From: Chromera velia
Lineage: Eukaryota > Sar > Chromeraceae
Reading direction: 5' to 3'
DNA length: 51,120 nucleotides
Assembly (NCBI GenBank): GCA_018398765.1
Contig: JAHBMJ010000317.1
Coordinates: forward strand, 1-51,120
Position 1 is the first letter of the stretch. The number at the start of each line of letters is the position of its first letter. The notes under the pieces were generated by a model. That model searched no databases. It saw only the letters and a list, made by a program, of their open reading frames with translations, and was not told the origin of the DNA. A program made the translations under genes and the position numbers. Below, one piece after another: positions 30,811 through 42,120 of the stretch.

Positions 30811-31725
30811 TCAAAGAGCAAAGAATGGGAGAAAAGCGCAAGCCTCTGTGAAAGGACAAGAAACCATCGAGGGAAGAATTTTGAGGTTCATCCCTCACGC
30901 ATCAATCGAGACACCCACCCACAAGTGAAAGCAAGCAAGAAAGAAAGAAAGAAAGAAAGAAATCCTGTCCCACAGCCTTTGTTCCCTACTGACCGAATTC
31001 CTCGCACTCTTGCCTGACAATTCGCGGCACAAGGCAACAGGTGCCCGTGGTGATGGAGCAGGTGTCTACAAGGTCGCACTCTCTGTCTCTGTTTGCGCTG
31101 CTGGTGTGCGCGTGCATCCCTCCCCCCGAGTGTGGACGTCCTCCCTGCATGGCCCTGTCTCTCCTCTGGTGGTGCGGAGCGGCGGCGCCTCTGTTCCTTT
31201 GTTGGCTTCCTGTGGAGGTGCTGACGTCCGTCTCGTGCGTCTCGCCCCTGTCGTCCACAATAAGTTCCAATCGTACGTTCCTCTGTGATTCAGCGGGGCA
31301 ACAGGTCTGCACGCAACACCGAGACAGCACAAACAGAAAGCAAAAGGACGACAATCCACTGCTTGCTCAAGCCTTCACATGAGGGGAATCGTTCTGTTCT
31401 GCCATCGTATGATTGCTGTCAACTGCGTCCCCCATTTTCTTCCAGGCACGCCACGAGACTCACACAAAAAAAGGAGACGGATACGGGGGCTAACGCAACG
31501 ATCGAAGATTTTCCAACGAGTTGCACAGAATCGCCTTAAACTTCATACGCAGGAATTTCAAGGGATAGGGAAAGCAACAAGAAAAGGGAAACAACAGAGA
31601 TTCAGGATCCTTATGCCTCACAGACTGACAGGAGTGGGCACTTCAGCGAACATTGGGCCCTCTTCGTGTTGGGACGGCCCTCTTGCATATGAATGGTGCG
31701 ATGTGCTTGTGCTGGAGTTCCCCAT
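30811..31725 (-). CDS. Small gene, predicted N-myristoylated protein, 3 exons
   Basis: Exons: 31725-31630, 31306-30994, 30845-30811. Both donors are GTCAGT and the acceptors are GCGTGCAG and TTTCACAG. Phases agree and the frame ends in TGA, giving 147 residues. The start MGNSSTSTSHH has Gly2 and Ser6, which fits N-myristoylation. A second intron may lie in the 5' untranslated region, since TCTTTACAG precedes the ATG by 11 bp. The middle is Arg/His/Gly-rich and the end is Cys-rich (CDLVDTCSITTGTCCLVPR). No family recognised. It lies directly upstream of the TPR gene on the same strand, 166 bp from its start codon. Confidence 0.45.
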
Positions 31726-33566
31726 GATGCCTTCGACTGTAAAGAGATAGGGTCCTCTTGCAGCAGCAGCAGCACGAGTGGAGGTAGCGAGGCACAACGA
31801 GAGCTGGAGCGAAAAAGGCACAAATGAATCTCCGGAGCGAGGGGAGAGACGGATCTTCCTTTTATTTGAGACGTCGGGTTCTGCAACTTCTACCTGCTCC
31901 TTTCAATCTGTCAACAGAAGTTTTTCTCAGTCAACAGAAGTCCAACTATCCTGCTTCGATTGTAGACTGTTCAGCGCAAAGGTATCGTAAAATATGTATA
32001 TATGATTGGTCGAGAGTTGTTGAGAGTAGGGATTGAGTTCTTCAGTCAGGTACAGTCATGTACAGTCAGGTTCAGTCTGTGATCATATTCTGAAAAAAAA
32101 AAAAAATCTGGTCGTTCATGCATGCGCATTATTGCGCAGTTTGTGCGAAGGCCTATACAGCTATACAAGTGAGTGCGCGCGCTTTGCGCGCGGAAGTGAC
32201 CAAACGCGCGGAAGTAACTAAGGTCTTGTCACCCGACTCTTGTGACTGTGTTAATTATGACGTACGGGCTAAAGGAAAACGTTAAAAAACATAATCATGC
32301 AGTATTACGATCTGATTACTAAATCTTTTCCTGAGTTACTATTGGTATCCAAATCCATCAATTACACCTTCACTGAACTGAATGCATTTAATATCATTAT
32401 GACTTTAAAAAATTATGTATTCAATCAATCAACTAGTCAATTAAATAAGAGCTGTATCATAAAATATTCTAAAATTCATTAGACTTACGGCTAAACACAT
32501 TCTGTAACCTTTCTTAGAGGATACTTTTTGATAAATGCTTTGTATACCAACTATGGAACTCATCGATCGATCAATAGTCAGTCAAAAAAATTTAAAAAAG
32601 TTTTGTAATCTGGTATAAATTTTCCTAAATTTTCTCAAACAGTTTGATTATAAAAGCTTTTTATAACTGTATTCAATAAATTAATGCCGATCGATATTGA
32701 TGATCAACTTATGGATCAAGTATGATCAAGTCAAGGGAATTTATCATGCAATACCATTCAGGCGCCATCATAAAAAAAATGTATAAAAGAGTGATGTTTA
32801 ATAAATGGCGGTCGATGTTGATGATCGAGTACAATCGTATCGAGGAAACTTATTCTGAAATAACTTTCAGACACTGTTATGAAAAAACATGTAAAATAAG
32901 AGGTATACATCCGGAGAGAGAAACAAAAAGGGGGAAGAGAATAAAGAAAGCAGTGATAGAAAGAAAGAAGAAACACAGAACAGATAAAGAAGACAGAAGA
33001 GGTGATGGGAGAAAAGATAGAAGAGCAGAAAAGCGAAATATCGAAGGTTATCAGGATAACAAGTTATTAAAGACAGTCCTTGGATAGGGCGGCCCAGTCA
33101 GAACTTTTCAGTGAACATAGGTAAAGTTTAACAGAAAGATCAAAATTCGGGAAATAAACTAAGTCAGGCAGACAGAATAGGCACCTAGCTAGGATAATGA
33201 GAAAGCAGTCAAACAGACAGGGAGGCAGAACTTTGAGCACACTCAGAAAAGAAAATAAAATTAGAAATATGGTCAGGCACACAAGAAGGCATCCCTGCAT
33301 GACAGCCAACAGGCAGATAGGCAGGAATATGCTGAGTCGTGCCGGAAGGAAACGTCAAAACGGAAGCAGAGTGGGATCATCGCAACTTCTGAATCTCTCA
33401 ATTTGTTTGTAAGGTGGCATGTAAAGATATGTACAGTTGAGAGGTCAGATAAGAGGTCGGAATTGAGAGAAATCGCATGAGAGAGGCAAGATAAGAAAAG
33501 TGAAATGCAAGTGAAGAGATGAGATGTGAGTAAACAGGGTCACCGAGAGAGTAGCCTGTGTCTCTA

Positions 33567-33598
<32 letters not shown>

Positions 33599-34298
33599 CC
33601 TGCCTGCCTGCCTATGTCTGCATGTTTGCATATCTCTCTGCCTTTCTACTATTCTACCAGTGTTATTTTCTCATTTTACGGGTCTGCCTATTCTGCCGTT
33701 TGACATATCTGCCTGCCTGCCTGCCTACCTACCTGTCTGCCTACATGCCCACCTGTCTGCGCCGGGTGATAGCTGGGGCATAAGAGCAATGAGTTGATGG
33801 CTGTGGGCAGAAAAAAACGAGAACCAAACATGAGAGAGAATACAGTGGGAAGAGGCCATACATTGAAATTAGAGCACTGAACTGAGAAGACTGAGATTTA
33901 ATGAGACTCGATGTGAGAGCTGACGTGAGCATGCCAAAAGGCTCGGCGAAGAGGCAATTTAGATGACAGTAGGAATGATGTGGCGTACAAAGGTGCAATA
34001 AAAACAGTGAAACAAAATAGGCAGGACAGTGGATTGTCATGTAAAAGCACGCAGTAAAACCGATTATTGTGGGATCTAGCGGTGACAAGATGAATAGAGA
34101 TTGATATATATATGTTGAGTGAATGCACGATCGAATATGAGTAACAGACCTGCATAAGTGAACATATTAGCGCAGTGAACTAACACGACCACATCATTTT
34201 GAGCAGTTGAAGAGCTGCAGGATACATGCAGACAATGAGGATCATGCTGGATCGTGCAATAACATAGGCAAGCGGGAAGGAGAGAACAGGAAGGTGGG
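31726..34298. other. Gene-poor spacer with simple repeats
   Basis: A GC-rich cluster GTGCGCGCGCTTTGCGCGCG lies near 32171-32190, with AACGCGCGGAAG just beyond it. From 32230 to 33100 the sequence is AT-rich. From 33560 to 33760 it holds (CTGT)n, (CTGC)n and (CTAC)n tetranucleotide runs. No convincing exon or RNA gene was recognised. Confidence 0.5.
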
Positions 34299-35210
34299 GG
34301 CACCTTTGTTCTTTTAGGGATCTGTCCAGCAGGGAGGAAGCTGAGGGCACCTTTGTTCTTTTAGAGATCTGTCCAGCAGGAAAGAAGCTGAGGGCATCTT
34401 TGTTCTTTCAAGGATCTGTTCAGCAGGAAGGAAGCTGGGAGCACTTTTATTCTTCTTAGGATCTGTCCAGCAGGAAGGAAGGTGGGGGCACCTTTGTTAT
34501 TTTTTGGATTTGTTCAGCAGGAAGGAAGGTAAGGCCACCTTTATTCTTTTTAGGGTCTGCTCAGCAGGAAGGAAGCTAGGGGCACCTTTGTTCGATTTCT
34601 GATCTGTCTTGCAGGAAGGAAGCTGGGAGCACCTTTGTTCGATTTCTGATCTGTCTTATAGGAAGCAAGGTGGGGGCACCTTTGTTCGATTTCTGATCTG
34701 TCTTGCAGGAAGGAAGATGGGGGCACCTTTGTGCTTTTACGATCTGTCCAGCAGGAAGGAAGGTGGGGGCACCTTTGTGCTTTTAGGGATCTGTCCAGTA
34801 GGAAGGCAGCTAGAGGCACCTTTGTTCTTTTTTAGATTTGTCCAGAAGGAAGGAAGGTGGGGGCACCTTTGTTCTTTTGGGGATGTGCGCAACAGAAAGA
34901 AAGGTAGGGGCACCTTTGTTCTTTTTAGGATCTGTCTAGCAGGAAAGAAGGTGGAAGCAGATTTGTTCTTTTACGGATCTGTCCAACAGGAAAGAAGGTG
35001 GGGGCACCTTTGTTCTTTTAGGGATCTGTCTAGCAGGAAGGAAGGTGGGGGCACCTTTGTTCTTTTTAGGGTCTGCTCAGCAGGAAAGAAGGTAGGGGCA
35101 CCTTCGTTCTTTTAGGGATCTGTCCAGCAGGAAGGAAGGTGGGGGCACCTTTGTTCTTTTCAGGATCTGTCCAGCAGGAAGGAGGCTGGGGGCACCTTTG
35201 TTCTTCTAGG
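34299..35210 (+). repeat. 47-bp minisatellite, about 19 copies
   Basis: The unit reads roughly GGGGGCACCTTTGTTCTTTT followed by AGGGATCTGTCCAGCAGGAA and GGAAGGT. CACCTTTGTT recurs at 34301, 34348, 34489 and on to about 35191, and the intermediate copies are diverged. Since 47 is not a multiple of 3, the apparent long frames cycle through all phases and are not genes. Confidence 0.92.
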
Positions 35211-35986
35211 ATACCCCATCTTGAATTGACTTGACAATCGCATGACCTGTTGGTCTTTTTTTTGCTTTCTTCAAACCTTTTTATACCCATAATGCGTCTT
35301 GTTGCTCACGATACTAGATACGGTGCTAGCATATGTTATCTCAGGCTGTATAGCTCTACTTATAGCTCTAGTTTACTTTGGCTCTAGTCATTTTAACTAG
35401 ATTTGCTGATAAATTTTGTTTAGATAAGTGCATCTGAAGTTTTAAGTGTATCAAACTGAGTATCAAAGAGAGAAAAAAAACTAATTTTGAATGAAATTTA
35501 TCTTCAATTTTTGTTTTTTTGCCGTAAGAACGGCTAAGGTACTAGGCCTGTAACTAGGAGAAAAAAATCTTGGTAGGAAATTCTAAGCTCTAGTGTATAA
35601 GGTCTATAGCCTACGCTATAGTAAGAGCAAGAGAACATGCACTGTCATACAGAGTTTGTAGGCCCAGAAAACTATTTATGCATAATCCTGGGTATTAATC
35701 CACTAATATAAGTGATAAGTGATTTAGTGCTAAAAATTAGTGGTGCCGTTGAACATTATCGCCGTTTTGTCTTGTAGTACCTCTATAGAATTAAGTGCTG
35801 GAGAAGTTCAACGTCCACGCCGCTGTGTCATTCATGCAGTTGCTAGCAAAGTTGCATCATGTGAAAAAAACTAGAAAAAAAAATAACCCTTTTCAGTTAC
35901 TTTTTTTTCCTGTGATACGGCTTGCTAAAATTCAAGTCATCTAACACCTATATACAAATATTTGTTTTATTGTTTTTAAACATTTT
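35211..35986. other. AT-rich spacer, no gene seen
   Basis: Contains T and A runs and CTAG words. No exon-like stretch or known repeat was seen. Confidence 0.6.
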
Positions 35987-37101
35987 CTAGGGGTGGACAC
36001 TAAAGTTTTTTTTATAATATAGTTTGCTTGCAAAACTTTAAAATTTAATTTTAAAACTTTAAAAGTAAACATGCAACCAGACATACAAAAGCTCATTTAA
36101 AAGACATTGCTAGAGAAGTTGGTTTCATTTATATTATTGCAGACAAAGTTGATGCTTTATAAATTACTAGATATACTATAGTTATGCAAAAGCTTTTTAA
36201 ATTTGAAAACGATGTATGTAATGCATTACTATATTAATTACAATTTTCACAAAAATTCCTAGAAACAACGTTAATATAAATTCAAACAACCGGTAGCTTT
36301 GGTCCTCTGGGATCCTTCTCCAAGAAATCCAGTTCTTTTTTTCCAACAATCACTTCTCTTAACAGACGGTGGCGGCTGTTTGCAACTACTACTCCCCCGG
36401 GTCTCTTTTCGATGTATGCCAACGAGTCAAATTGTGTTTCCCTTTCATCTGTCCTCTTTTTTCTTCTTCTCTTTTTGTGCAATCATTCGTGCCTTTAAAT
36501 GCAGATAAGGCAAAGTTAAGTTCGTTTATGTTGTGTGCATTTATGTTGATCGCCTATTGCATGCAGAAAATCTATGTAGTACTCCTCAATCGCTGGACTC
36601 CTTGCCATGTGTTTAATGAATGTCGTGAGCACAAACTCTGTATACATGATTCTTGAATTCAATCTCTTGATGGCTTCATACATAGACTTTCTTTATGTGC
36701 GTTCTTAGGCGCGTTCTTGTGTCAAGTCGCTGGATGAAAGGGAATTCCTGCGTTGCATACCTGATCTGAAATCCATTGATTCTAATGATTGCGAGTGTTT
36801 ACTTCCCGGTGCAAGTACATCCGAACTTTTGATCTGTGATGTCATCCGATCACTTTTCTTCCGATGCTAGATCTGATCGATCTCGCTGATGATTGTTTTC
36901 AATGTGAACATAAATTTCAACCTAAAGAGACTAAGCTTGTGCCATCTTCTATGTAGTTTAGTTATGAGTCTAACTTATGACTGACTTAATTAACGATCTA
37001 CTCAAAAGCTGATTGAAAAATATTTTTTAAAAATAAAGTCTAAAGGACAAAAAAAAAACTTTAACAAAAAAAAATTTTAAAACTTTAGTGTCCAACCCTA
37101 G
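35987..37101. mobile_element. hAT-like MITE with 8-bp target duplication
   Basis: The left end CTAGGGGTGGACACTAAAG and the right end CTTTAGTGTCCAACCCTAG are inverted repeats with one mismatch in the first 19 bases. AACATTTT flanks the element exactly on both sides (35979-35986 and 37102-37109). Eight-base duplications and TAGGG-type ends are typical of the hAT superfamily. The ends are AT-rich, but 36290-36900 is of ordinary composition, like the genic DNA nearby. No transposase is seen, so the element is non-autonomous. Confidence 0.82.
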
Positions 37102-37193
37102 AACATTTTATATAATTTTATTGCTATAACTTTTTTTATCTTACTTATCAAAAAATCTGAAATGTTATATGTTATATATCGCCTGGCACATCA

Positions 37194-37230
<37 letters not shown>

Positions 37231-37244
37231 CACATATATATATG
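37194..37244. repeat. (TA)n microsatellite
   Basis: About 16 TA units followed by CATA/TATA variants, 92 bp beyond the hAT-like element. Confidence 0.9.
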
Positions 37245-37347
37245 AATTTCTATATAAATGCACTGCAAGCTAGACTGCAAGGTAATTATGGGAGTTACTC
37301 ACGCTGTCGGTCTCGGTCCTGAATACATGGATGACGTGTTACTTCTG

Positions 37348-40300
37348 TTATGCCGCAACACGTCTTTTCTTGTCGTGCCTCTTGACATCTTTCAACACAG
37401 GCGCGGAGGGCGCTTCGAGAGGGCCCCGCTTCAACTCGTCCAAAGGACGACGGACCCCCAGGGACCTTCTCAAATTCAAATACGCCAGTCGACCTGCGTA
37501 CCTCGAAAGAAGGGAAGCAACGGATCGTGATTGCCTCTTCCCACCTCCCCGCCTTTCTCCTGCGACCGCGGCTGAAGCGCGTTCGGAACCCTCTCCGACT
37601 CCTTCCCCGAAAAACGTTGAAAGTCCTCCTGCTTGTCCCACAAAAGAGAAGACTTCCTTCTTTGCCGTCTCTTTGACTGCACTTCTAGGGTCCAAAAGCG
37701 AGCCTCTAGAGGCCTCGAGTATCTTCTCCAAAAGAGCAGATAACTCGGCCTTGGACTGTGCGATTGCCAGCGCTGCCCCTGAGCCCTCTCGTCCCTTTCC
37801 ACTCTTCTTCACAGACTTGTGATTGCTTGCAGCCTTTTCTTTCTCTGCCTTCTTCTCTTTGTGTGCCTCCTGTCTTCTTGCCTTCGTGGCAAGTTCCCAC
37901 CTCTTGAATCCCATTCTCTTTGCTGCATCTGCCCTCACGCGCTCTCTCGATGCCCTCATCTGAGAGGACGAATGGGCAGAGTGGACATGGGAAGAGGGAG
38001 CAGCCTGCACAGACAGAGAGCCCGTAGGAGCAGTAGAGGCATCAGTCACTGTTCCTCCTCCTCCTCTGTGTCTTCTCCTCCTGCGTTCCCTGCCTCTGGT
38101 CACCGCTGAGTGAATGTCTTCCAACACACGCACAGAAGAGAAAGAGTGCAGACCCGATGCGGCAGCACTCAACAGAGCAGACTGCAGAACCGAGTCTGCC
38201 TTCTTTGAGGACTCTAAAGTGGCCAGATGAGCGTGTTCTCCTGACATCTCGCTTTCCATCGTCTCTGCCTGCAGGGACACGAATGCCTGCTCTTCTCCTA
38301 CTTCCTCTCCTTCCTCTGCATTCCCAACGCCGGCACTCGAGGAAGGAGCCAGGAAGCTCTGCTGCTGGTGTTGGTGTTGCGCGTCACCCCGTCTCTTCGC
38401 GCTCGCTTTCTTTTTCTCTACCGTTTCCTGCGGACAGCAAAGAGAAAGCGATTTCTCTGATTCTGAGGGAACGTCTGCTTATTCGCAAAAAAAAAAAAAA
38501 GGCGAACAAGAGAGAACACACATTTCGATGTTGACATTCGTGACGTTCCTGTTTTGGAGCAATTCGAATCAAAAACGAAGGAAGACAGACAGAAGACAGA
38601 ACGAACGAACGCACCTGAACACCCGCATCCTTCCTCTCAGCCCCCTGAAGAGCTCCCTGCAAAATAGTCTCTACTTCCCCTTCACTCCCGTCAGACCCAG
38701 AAGGAACCCCGGGGACTCTCCCTGCGCCCTCCATACCCTCCTCCTCCTCCTCAGGCTCAATTGGAGGGAAGGTCTCTGTTCCTTCGGGCCCGCTCATCTC
38801 GTCAGAGGGGTAGAAAGTCTCGAAGTCCTCGTAGTAGCACACCGCCGTGGGCTCGTACAGGGAGGCCACGAGGTAGAGGCCGCCCTTGGACGTGGAGGAA
38901 ATATCAAACAGGGTCAGTCTGCATGCATCAACAGAGGGGGAGAATATTGTACGGTGGTAGAGCCATTACGGTGTTCCTTGGAAATCGTTTTGACTTCAGG
39001 GGAACGTTAGAGCGCACAACAGATTGATGCCGGGACATCAAGTCTTGGTCTGAAAAACCATTCATGCATACATGTCAACTTCAATCGGGGTGCCGAGCAC
39101 AGATGAAAATTGGAAAGCGAAGATGCCGCAGTGAGGCGGCTTGAGAATCAGTCAAAGTGCAGCTTTAAAAGATGGTACCGATGTTTGCAAGACACTACAT
39201 CTCCACTCACAAAGCATCCACTGAGAGAGGCAAAGAGTGAGAGACAGAGAGAGAGAGAGAGACTGACGGAGGAGTAGGAGGGCCAAACTCGGGGGGCCCG
39301 TCCATCACTTCTGTCGTGTATTCCTCTGGAGGTGGGGGAGGCATCTCTGCTTCCTCTGGGAGGTAGCCGGGCTCAGTCTCCAACTCTGTCTCTGGTTCTA
39401 CTTCTGTGATGGTCGTCGTTGTGGTTGTGGTTGTGGTCGGCTCTTGGGTAGTTGTAGTTGTTGTGGTGGTGGTGGAGACGGGTGGGACTGTGGTTGTCTC
39501 AACAAGAATCGGTTCTGTTGTTGTGGAAATCGGAAGTGGTTCCAGTGTGGTGGAAGCCTCCGTGGTTGTGGTTGTGGTCGTGGTCGTTGGTTCAGTCGTG
39601 GTGGTAGAAAGGAGAGGCACTACTGATGGGTAAGTAGCTGAGGCTTGGTCAGTGTCTGATGGTAAGTTCTCCCCGTCCACTGCCTGTGTTTCTGGGGTGC
39701 TTGTGCTGGCGTGTGAGCGCACAGTAGCTGTCTGAGAGGAAGAGGGGTTTGTGGAGTGTTGAGGCGATGACACATCTGAGGATTGTTCTGAGGCTGGCGT
39801 GTCGACAGAGAGGCTTGTAGGGATCTCCTCGGGAATTGTATCAGATCCAATGACTTTCTGGTGTGAGGGGGGGAGGGGTTCACTGCCGGTTGTGGTGTCT
39901 TTTGAATCTGGGCTGAGACTCGGGCTGTTTGCATTTGTTGGGGAAGACAATTTGCTTTTGTCCTCTTTCAATTCCCTTGGGGGCTCTGGAGCTGTTGTCT
40001 TTGGAGTTGTTTCTGTTGTGACTTCCTCCTCGGATTCTGTTTCTCCTGTAGCATCTACTGTCACAGAGAGTTTCGAAGAAGAAGAAGAAGAAGAAGACGA
40101 CTGTGCGTTCTCAGGTTGGTTGTCCTCTTCCTCTTCTTCCTCTTCCTCATCTGACGCCTCCTCTCCATCCTGAGAACCTTGAGAAGAGGAAGGGGACTCA
40201 TCCGTCTCCCGCTCTTCTTCTGAAGGGAGGGCGTGAGTGTCTTCAGAGGGCACTCCCCTCTGTCGAAGCTCTGTGAAGGCTGATGCAGTGGAAGCCAAGG

Positions 40301-42054
40301 GAGTCTCAGAGACCGGAAGGCTAGACAGGATTGAAGGAGAAGAAGGAGCGGAGCCTTTGGAGGCGACCCCTAGTTTTTCTGAAGCTTCAGCAGCAGAGGG
40401 TATGAGCGAGATGACGCTGTCGGTGTGATGCTGCTGCTGTTGTTTACTCACTGCACTCACAGCCGCATTCGGAATGAAAGGCACGTGTTGCCCACCCATC
40501 TGGCCAGAGGGCGACCTCATCTCTTTTGAAGCCATGGAAGGTGCCTGGGAGTCCATAGAACCCCCCCCCATCTCTGAGGAGATTGAGGGCGGCCGCAGCT
40601 GCTGCAGTGTCTCCTCCAATTCCACGGGGCCCCAGTTCGTCGTGTTGAGGTTCTGTCGGGGATTCTTGCTGGAGCCGTACAGCTGCAAGCAGGCAGGTGT
40701 GTGTTGTATTTCAGGCAAGTGGCGTCGATGTCACGCGATTAAATCATAAGATATGTAGTGTCATTGACAAGTAATTATTCAAATGACGAGAGTTATTGTC
40801 TCTGCCAAAGTCCACAAGGAGACGAAATCCATGAAAGGCACATATTTTGCTGATCGCATTTCCACTTGGGAAGGGAAAGGTTATCACAATTAAGACTGGA
40901 CGGGCAGAGAACCCACTTTGATTGCAATTTTCTGTCTTGCCCCGGTGGGTGCCGTGAGGATTTCGAAGAGGTCGTTAAGCATGTCGGCTGTGTTGCGGGA
41001 CTTCATCAGGAACTCCAGCATCTCCTGCATGCTTGCGGTGGGTGGACAGACAACATATCTATCGATCGATGTATCAATTGCTCCTGTCCCCCTGCACTTA
41101 TGCCTCTATGCTGGGGGTTGCCGGGAAATGCATCAAAGTTCCACCGAGCACCTCCGTAGAAACAGTGAAGCGGAGATCTAAAAGAAATATGCTCCTCCCG
41201 TCCTAATCGGAGGTACGTTCGATAAGAAAAAGGAACTTGCCACAAAAGAAAATGCAGAAAAAATGTTTGGGCGCATCAAACGTTATTTCTCTCTCACCCC
41301 CCCATGGACGAACGAACCATTTCTTCCTCAAAGCAGAGACTGTGCGTCCAGATTCTCCTCCACCACCTGCACACGCACGTGCACGACAATGTGACGAAGA
41401 TTCTCAAAGGTATCGAGAGAGGTTTCTCAAAAGGGAGCTCCTGTACAAATGAAAAGAGGGAGATCCCGGGCGCTTTCAAATACCAACAGTCACACAGACA
41501 AAGAAACCTTCCTACGCATACCGTTCTGACCTTCCCCTTCTCCCGACAGACCTCTCAAAATGGTCCCCGAGTGTCATGTCGATAGGGCTGTTCGTCATGG
41601 CAACCTCCTGAAAGGAAAGCAGCAATGGTAGAGGGAAGACATCAAGCAAGGCACAATAAAGGGGGGTTCATGTCAAGATGAGCAAGCCAAGATCTCTCTT
41701 GAGAGGGGCCAGACACTCTGTATTAGTTGAAACAAATCACTTCTTTCTGTCCATGTCCACTCAGACTCCGATGCAAGAAAACCAGAACCCCTAAGCAGGT
41801 CACTGATGTTCCGTGAGTTTCCGTTGATTGTCGTGATTTCAATCATCTTCCTACAAGAAAAAATTTTGCTCCAACTGACTGACGGCCTTGAGACGGAACA
41901 CGTCCTCTTCAGACAGTCCCCCCTCTCCCTCTGAGTCCACTCCTCTCCACTTCTTCCTGAGACTCCCGAGGAGATATTCGATCTCTCCCTCCACGCGGTC
42001 GGGGTCAACAGGGTCGTCGCCTCCTCTGTCGGGGCCCTGCATGAGAGAGAGAGG

Positions 42055-42120
<66 letters not shown>

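Noticed and set aside
31041..31382. Plus-strand frame with a hydrophobic start resembling a secreted protein
   Set aside because: The minus-strand three-exon model explains the region with consistent splice phases. Evidence for either is modest.
34609..35115. 168-codon plus-strand frame with internal repeats
   Set aside because: It is a translation of the 47-bp minisatellite, and similar peptides appear in all frames.
34299..35210. Possible CRISPR-like array
   Set aside because: The units are contiguous without unique spacers, and the DNA is eukaryotic.
39406..40173. Val/Gly-rich plus-strand frames
   Set aside because: They are the complement of the Thr-rich and Glu-rich M16 exon 20.
41673..41860. 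Minus-strand frame (MIEITTINGNSRNISDLL...) considered as an M16 exon
   Set aside because: Joining exon 16 to exon 17 (EVAMTNSPIDMTLGDHFER) aligns residue for residue with insulysin, including the conserved Pro, and keeps the phase. This frame has no usable donor after it.
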